A DNA stretch of 25,961 nucleotides from UBA6987 sp045617825 (GTDB lineage Bacteria > Bacillota > Clostridia > Lachnospirales > Lachnospiraceae), in the NCBI GenBank assembly GCA_045617825.1, contig JAZLJI010000118.1, positions 1 through 25,961 of the forward strand, read 5' to 3'. Positions 22,365 through 25,961 of this stretch are shown here, one piece after another; position 1 is the stretch's first letter; every line of letters starts with the position of its first letter. The position numbers and the translations under genes are program-made. Under the pieces are notes generated by a model that saw only the letters and a list, made by a program, of their open reading frames with translations, was not told where the DNA came from and made no database searches.

Positions 22365-22793
22365 ATGAGCAATTACAAGATTACGGTTAACGGTGTTTCC
22401 TATGATGTTACGGTCGAGAACGCGGGCTTCGGCACTTTTGCTTCCACCCCCATGATGAGCGCTCCCATGACCGGTTTTGCTCCGGTTGCCCCTAAGGCTG
22501 CTCCTGCTGCTCCCGCTGCCCCTGCTGCTCCTGCTGCTCCCGCCGCTCCCGCCGCCCCCAAGGCTGCTGCCGCTGCCGGCTCCGTCAGCGTAGAGGCTCA
22601 GGTCATCGGCAAGATCTTCAAGGTCGTTGCCAAGGTCGGTGATACGGTGGAAGCCGGTGACGAGATCGTGATCATGGAATCCATGAAGATGGAGATCCCC
22701 GTTGTGGCTCCTCAGGCCGGCACCGTTGCGGCGATCAATGTTAAGGAAGGCGACTCCGTAGAAGTTGGCGATGTACTTGCTTCGCTGAGCTGA
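22365..22793 (+). CDS. Biotin carboxyl carrier protein of the decarboxylase
   Basis: This 142-residue biotinyl protein carries CO2 from the carboxyltransferase to the membrane subunit. Residues 1-20 form a short beta-rich N-terminal piece (KITVNGVSYDVTVE), 40-72 are an Ala/Pro linker and 73-142 are the biotinyl domain. The biotin-accepting lysine is Lys108 in ESMKME. The layout matches MmdC/GcdC-type carriers rather than the carrier domain fused to OadA. The start has an AGGAGG ribosome site. It sits between the gamma and beta subunit genes. Codon use (GCT, GTT, CCT) suggests strong expression. Confidence is high; the exact substrate of the complex cannot be read from this subunit. Confidence 0.92.
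   Translation: MSNYKITVNGVSYDVTVENAGFGTFASTPMMSAPMTGFAPVAPKAAPAAPAAPAAPAAPAAPAAPKAAAAAGSVSVEAQVIGKIFKVVAKVGDTVEAGDEIVIMESMKMEIPVVAPQAGTVAAINVKEGDSVEVGDVLASLS
22495..22570 (+). repeat. Short in-frame repeats encoding the Ala/Pro linker
   Basis: Repeated nine-base units of the form GCT-GCT-CCT, with synonymous changes, encode about seven Ala-Ala-Pro units in the biotin carrier. This is the flexible swinging arm. Such repeats can change copy number by slippage. Confidence 0.85.
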
Positions 22794-22815
22794 GACTCCC
22801 GGAGGGCCGAATATT

Positions 22816-24207
22816 ATGGGTAATATCGGAATTACTTTAGACAATCTGCTTCATCAAACGGCATTTGCCTCACTGACCTGGGGCAATTACGTGATGATCC
22901 TGGTCGCCTGCTTCTTCCTCTTTCTGGCGATCGCGAAGGGCTTTGAGCCGCTGCTGCTGACGCCCATCGCCTTCGGCATGCTGCTGGTGAACATTTACCC
23001 GCAGATCATGGCCAAGCCTACGGTAACGTATCTGGACCCTCAGTGCGAGGAGATCGCGACTGTGGAGTACGACGGCGACAACCTGCTGGCAGCCTGGAAC
23101 GCCTGCCTGGAGGACGGCAAGACCGCCGTTATCGGCGGGAAATACGTCATTACCGATGCTTCCGGCGTTGACCAGATCGTGATCACGGTCAGCAAGGAGA
23201 ACGAAGCAGAGCTGGAGATCCGCGTTCAGGCGCTGAAGACCGCTCTGGAAGCCGGCAAATGCACCACCAAGAAGAACGCCGGCGGTCTGCTGTATTATTT
23301 CTATATGATGGACGAATGGGCCATCCTGCCTTGCCTGATCTTCATGGGCGTGGGCGCCATGACCGACTTCGCACCGCTGATCGCGAATCCCATCAGCTTC
23401 CTGCTGGGCGCTGCCGCTCAGCTGGGCATTTACGTCGCCTACTTCGCCGCGGTCCTGCTGGGCTTTACCGGCGAACAGGCCGCTGCCATCTCCATCATCG
23501 GCGGCGCCGACGGCCCTACCTCCATCTTCCTGGCCTCCAAGCTGGGACAGTATCAGCTGATGGGCCCCATCGCCGTGGCGGCATATTCCTACATGTCTCT
23601 GGTCCCGCTGATCCAGCCTCCCATCATGAGAGCCTTCACCAAGAAGGAAGACCGGAAGATCAAGATGGGGCAGCTGAGGCCCGTGTCCAAGCTGGAACGG
23701 ATCCTGTTCCCCATCGTGATCACCATCATCGTTGCCATGTTGCTTCCGTCTACCGCTCCGCTGATCGGTATGCTGATGCTGGGCAACCTGTTCCGTGAAT
23801 GCGGCGTGACCCGTCAGCTGCAGGAGACTGCCTCCAACGCGCTGATGTACATCGTCGTGATCCTGCTGGCCACCTCCGTGGGCGCGACCACCAGTGCCGA
23901 GGCCTTCCTGAACTGGAATACGGCGAAGATCGTTATTCTGGGTCTGGCGGCATTTGCCTTCGGTACCTTCGGCGGCGTGCTGCTGGGCAACCTGATGTGC
24001 AGGCTCACCCACGGCAAGATCAATCCGCTGATCGGCTCTGCCGGCGTATCCGCCGTGCCTATGGCTGCCCGTGTTTCTCAGAAGGTCGGTGCCAAGGATG
24101 ATCCTACCAACTTCCTGCTGATGCACGCGATGGGGCCCAACGTGGCCGGTGTTATCGGCACCGCTGTGGCGGCCGGCGTATTCATGGCCATCTACGGCGT
24201 GTTCTGA
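22816..24207 (+). CDS. oadB: OadB-family beta subunit, Na+-pumping carboxylic acid decarboxylase
   Basis: The beta subunit removes CO2 from carboxybiotin and moves Na+ across the membrane. The 463-residue protein has the family motifs KGFEPLLLTPIAFGMLLVN (41-59), FMGVGAMTDFAPLIANP (176-192), GGADGPTSIF (229-238, with the Na+-site Asp232), YSYMSLVPLIQPPIM and the C-terminal AGVSAVPMAARV. It is longer than most OadB proteins. The excess lies at about residues 65-155, between the second hydrophobic segment and the GVGAMTDF helix: a polar, mixed alpha/beta stretch with Cys77, Cys97 and Cys149. The start has a GGAGGG site. Two hairpin terminators follow before the alpha gene. Identity is sure; substrate is probably oxaloacetate, given the OadA-like partner. 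Confidence 0.93.
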   Translation: MGNIGITLDNLLHQTAFASLTWGNYVMILVACFFLFLAIAKGFEPLLLTPIAFGMLLVNIYPQIMAKPTVTYLDPQCEEIATVEYDGDNLLAAWNACLEDGKTAVIGGKYVITDASGVDQIVITVSKENEAELEIRVQALKTALEAGKCTTKKNAGGLLYYFYMMDEWAILPCLIFMGVGAMTDFAPLIANPISFLLGAAAQLGIYVAYFAAVLLGFTGEQAAAISIIGGADGPTSIFLASKLGQYQLMGPIAVAAYSYMSLVPLIQPPIMRAFTKKEDRKIKMGQLRPVSKLERILFPIVITIIVAMLLPSTAPLIGMLMLGNLFRECGVTRQLQETASNALMYIVVILLATSVGATTSAEAFLNWNTAKIVILGLAAFAFGTFGGVLLGNLMCRLTHGKINPLIGSAGVSAVPMAARVSQKVGAKDDPTNFLLMHAMGPNVAGVIGTAVAAGVFMAIYGVF

Positions 24208-24236
24208 TCCGGACAGGCTGAGACCTCGCGCGGAAC

Positions 24237-24255
24237 AGCCGGAACCCCGGCTTTT
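24237..24255 (+). terminator. Short terminator-like hairpin after oadB
   Basis: AGCCGG (24237-24242) pairs with CCGGCT (24247-24252) around AACC and is followed by three T's. It is a weak to moderate intrinsic terminator 30 bases after the oadB stop. Confidence 0.6.
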
Positions 24256-24319
24256 CAGGCGGAAATCTATTCGTTTTTGGTTATAACGCTGAAAAATACA
24301 GAGAAAAACCGAATATTGA

Positions 24320-24353
24320 CCAGAGAGCTCTTTACAAGCTCTCTGGTTTTGTT
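24320..24353 (+). terminator. Strong intrinsic terminator between oadB and the alpha subunit gene
   Basis: A perfect 10-base-pair stem (CCAGAGAGCT at 24320-24329, AGCTCTCTGG at 24337-24346) with a 7-base loop is followed by TTTTGTT. It should stop most transcripts from the upstream genes. Confidence 0.88.
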
Positions 24354-24360
24354 GTATATT
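24331..24360 (+). promoter_or_regulatory. Candidate promoter of the alpha subunit gene, inside the terminator
   Basis: TTTACA (24331-24336) in the terminator loop and TATATT (24355-24360) just after the T-tract are 18 bases apart. Each differs from the sigma-A consensus at one place. The start codon lies about 40 bases on. Confidence 0.58.
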
Positions 24361-24402
24361 CCTAATATAAGCCGCATGTAATATGGCTGGTTGGAGGATG
24401 TT

Positions 24403-25961
24403 ATGACAAAGCAACCCGTAAAAATTACCGAAACTGTTCTGAGAGACGGACATCAGTCCCTGATCGCTACCCGTATGACCACGGAGCAGATGCTGCCTGT
24501 CATCGAAAAGATGGATAAGGTCGGCTACTATTCCGTAGAGTGCTGGGGCGGAGCGACCTTCGATGCTTCCCTGCGCTTCCTGGGAGAGGATCCCTGGGAA
24601 AGACTCAGAAAGCTGAGAGACGGTTTTAAGCATACCAAGCTGCAGATGCTTTTCCGCGCGCAGAATATTCTGGGCTACCGGCACTACGCCGACGACGTGG
24701 TCAGCTATTTCGTGGAAAAGTCTCTGGACAACGGTATCGATATCATCCGTATTTTCGATGCTCTGAACGACCCCAGAAACCTGGAGACGGCCGTGAAAGC
24801 GACCAAGAAATACAACGGCCACGTGCAGACCGCCATTTCCTACACCCTGGGCGAGCCCTATACCGAGGAATACTTCTGCAAGCTGGCCAAGACCATGGAA
24901 GACATGGGCGCCGATTCCATCTGCGTGAAGGATATGGCCGGCCTGCTGATCCCCTATGAAGCGGAAAAGCTGATCAAGGCCCTGAAGAAGAGCGTCAAGA
25001 TCCCGATCCAGCTGCATACCCATTATACCAGCGGCGTGGCTTCCATGAGCTATATGCGCGCCATCGAGGCCGGCTGCGATATCGTGGATACCGCCCTCAG
25101 CCCCTTCGCTCTGGGCACCAGCCAGCCCGCCACCGAGGTCATGGCCCGTACCTTCAAGGGCACGCCCTTCGATCCTCAGCTGGATGAAGCGCTGCTGCTG
25201 GAGCTGGCCGATTACTTCCGCCCGCTGCGTGAAGAATCCCTGAAGAGCGGCCTGATGAATCCCAAGGTCCTGGGCGTGGATATCAACACCCTGAAGTATC
25301 AGGTGCCCGGCGGCATGCTGAGCAACCTGGTCAGCCAGCTGAAGGATCAGGGCAAGGAAGACAAATTCTACGACGTGCTGAACGAAGTACCGAGAGTGCG
25401 TGAGGATATGGGTATGCCGCCTCTGGTGACCCCCTCCAGCCAGATCGTCGGTACCCAGGCCGTGATGAACGTGCTGTTCGGCGAGCGCTATAAGGTCGCC
25501 ACCAAGGAGACCAAGGCTCTGCTGCGCGGCGAATACGGCCAGACGGTCAAGCCCTTCAACCCCGAGGTCCAGAAGAAGGTCCTGGGCGAGAACGCCGAGA
25601 TCATCAGCTGCCGCCCTGCCGATCTGATCCCCGACGAGCTGCCGAAGCTGCGGGAGGAAATCAAGGAATACAGCATCCAGGACGAGGACGTGCTGACCTA
25701 CGCCCTGTTCCCTCAGGTCGCCATGGACTTCTTCAAGGAAAGAAAGGCCGGCTTCCCCAAGAAGGCCGAAGCCGCGAAGAAGGCCGAAGAGGAGAAGAAG
25801 GCTGCCGCGCAGCCCAAGACCGAAGCCCCTAAGGCCGAGGCTCCCAAGACCGTCTACGCGCCTCAGCAGGCCGCGTTCGGCGTGATGCCCGGCTACGTGC
25901 CCGCCGCTCCGAGCTTCGGCTTCGGCGGATTCTCTCTGGGCGCCGTGAACGTCAGCGGTCA
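24403..25961 (+). CDS. oadA: Oxaloacetate decarboxylase alpha / pyruvate carboxylase subunit B-like carboxyltransferase (3' end outside window)
   Basis: The frame is open from ATG 24403 to the window end, giving 519 complete codons. The carboxyltransferase moves CO2 between oxaloacetate and biotin. The TIM barrel (about 1-280) has LRDGHQS (13-19, Asp15), the lysine expected to be carboxylated, Lys176 in VKDMAG, and the metal ligands His205 and His207 in LHTHYTSG, followed by DTALSPFALGTSQP. The PYC_OADA domain continues to about 445. Then comes a Lys/Ala/Glu/Pro-rich linker (about 449-485) and a Gly/Phe/Pro/Tyr-rich segment that runs off the window; no biotin motif is visible yet. A separate biotin carrier lies upstream. 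Ribosome site TTGGAGGA precedes the start. Confidence is high. Confidence 0.93.
   Translation, partial: MTKQPVKITETVLRDGHQSLIATRMTTEQMLPVIEKMDKVGYYSVECWGGATFDASLRFLGEDPWERLRKLRDGFKHTKLQMLFRAQNILGYRHYADDVVSYFVEKSLDNGIDIIRIFDALNDPRNLETAVKATKKYNGHVQTAISYTLGEPYTEEYFCKLAKTMEDMGADSICVKDMAGLLIPYEAEKLIKALKKSVKIPIQLHTHYTSGVASMSYMRAIEAGCDIVDTALSPFALGTSQPATEVMARTFKGTPFDPQLDEALLLELADYFRPLREESLKSGLMNPKVLGVDINTLKYQVPGGMLSNLVSQLKDQGKEDKFYDVLNEVPRVREDMGMPPLVTPSSQIVGTQAVMNVLFGERYKVATKETKALLRGEYGQTVKPFNPEVQKKVLGENAEIISCRPADLIPDELPKLREEIKEYSIQDEDVLTYALFPQVAMDFFKERKAGFPKKAEAAKKAEEEKKAAAQPKTEAPKAEAPKTVYAPQQAAFGVMPGYVPAAPSFGFGGFSLGAVNVSG

Noticed and set aside
22495..22570. Direct repeats as a possible CRISPR or mobile element
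   Set aside because: They are in-frame codons for an Ala/Pro linker, with no spacers.
22870..25023. A 717-codon minus-strand open frame opposite oadB and the alpha subunit gene
   Set aside because: It crosses two well-supported genes and two terminators, shows shadow-like composition and has no family motif.

Overview
This 26 kb window is chromosomal housekeeping DNA from a GC-rich member of the Firmicutes, most likely class Clostridia (a Lachnospiraceae-like gut anaerobe is my best guess from gene order, not proven). The clues are CodY, a PASTA-domain Ser/Thr kinase with its PP2C phosphatase, the order fmt-rsmB-rlmN-stp-prkC-rsgA-rpe, the order comM-dprA-topA-codY, rpsB-tsf, and a biotin-dependent sodium-pump decarboxylase. 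Coding is dense. I see no insertion sequence, phage gene, CRISPR array, rRNA or tRNA.

Layout. (1) 1-9436, plus strand: a translation and cell-envelope signalling run. It holds the 3' end of fmt, then rsmB, rlmN, stp (PP2C), prkC, rsgA, rpe, a parvulin-like lipoprotein and ung. Several genes overlap at ATGA or by a few bases, which implies translational coupling. A two-way hairpin terminator at 9475-9506 closes this run and the convergent brnQ. (2) 9521-11874: brnQ (minus strand, branched-chain amino acid carrier) and a divergent LysR-type regulator share a 116-bp region with interleaved promoters. (3) 11970-16841: comM and dprA (DNA uptake and recombination) behind one promoter, then topA with its own promoter. 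(4) 16859-18493: codY and a HypB-type nickel GTPase, ending in a strong terminator. (5) 18479-21848: rpsB-tsf with a structured leader, then two stem-loops and a DUF1576-type membrane protein. (6) 21922-25961: a membrane decarboxylase set: gamma subunit (OadG-like), a separate biotin carrier, beta subunit (OadB-like) and, behind its own terminator-promoter unit, the carboxyltransferase alpha subunit (OadA-like), cut by the window end.

How they fit together. Many genes serve ribosome making and quality control (Fmt, RsmB, RlmN, RsgA, S2, EF-Ts). PrkC and Stp form an opposed kinase/phosphatase pair. CodY senses branched-chain amino acids and GTP in characterised species, so BrnQ is a plausible regulon partner. 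The decarboxylase set is predicted to decarboxylate oxaloacetate (or a similar acid) and export Na+.

I found no clear new biological system. The items most worth a second look are an extra domain of about 90 residues inside the OadB-like subunit, a low-complexity C-terminal extension on the OadA-like subunit, two promoters embedded in the preceding terminator hairpins, a GAAA-capped hairpin in the rpsB leader, two strong stem-loops without U-tracts before the DUF1576 gene, a candidate CodY box before codY, and a lone hypB.
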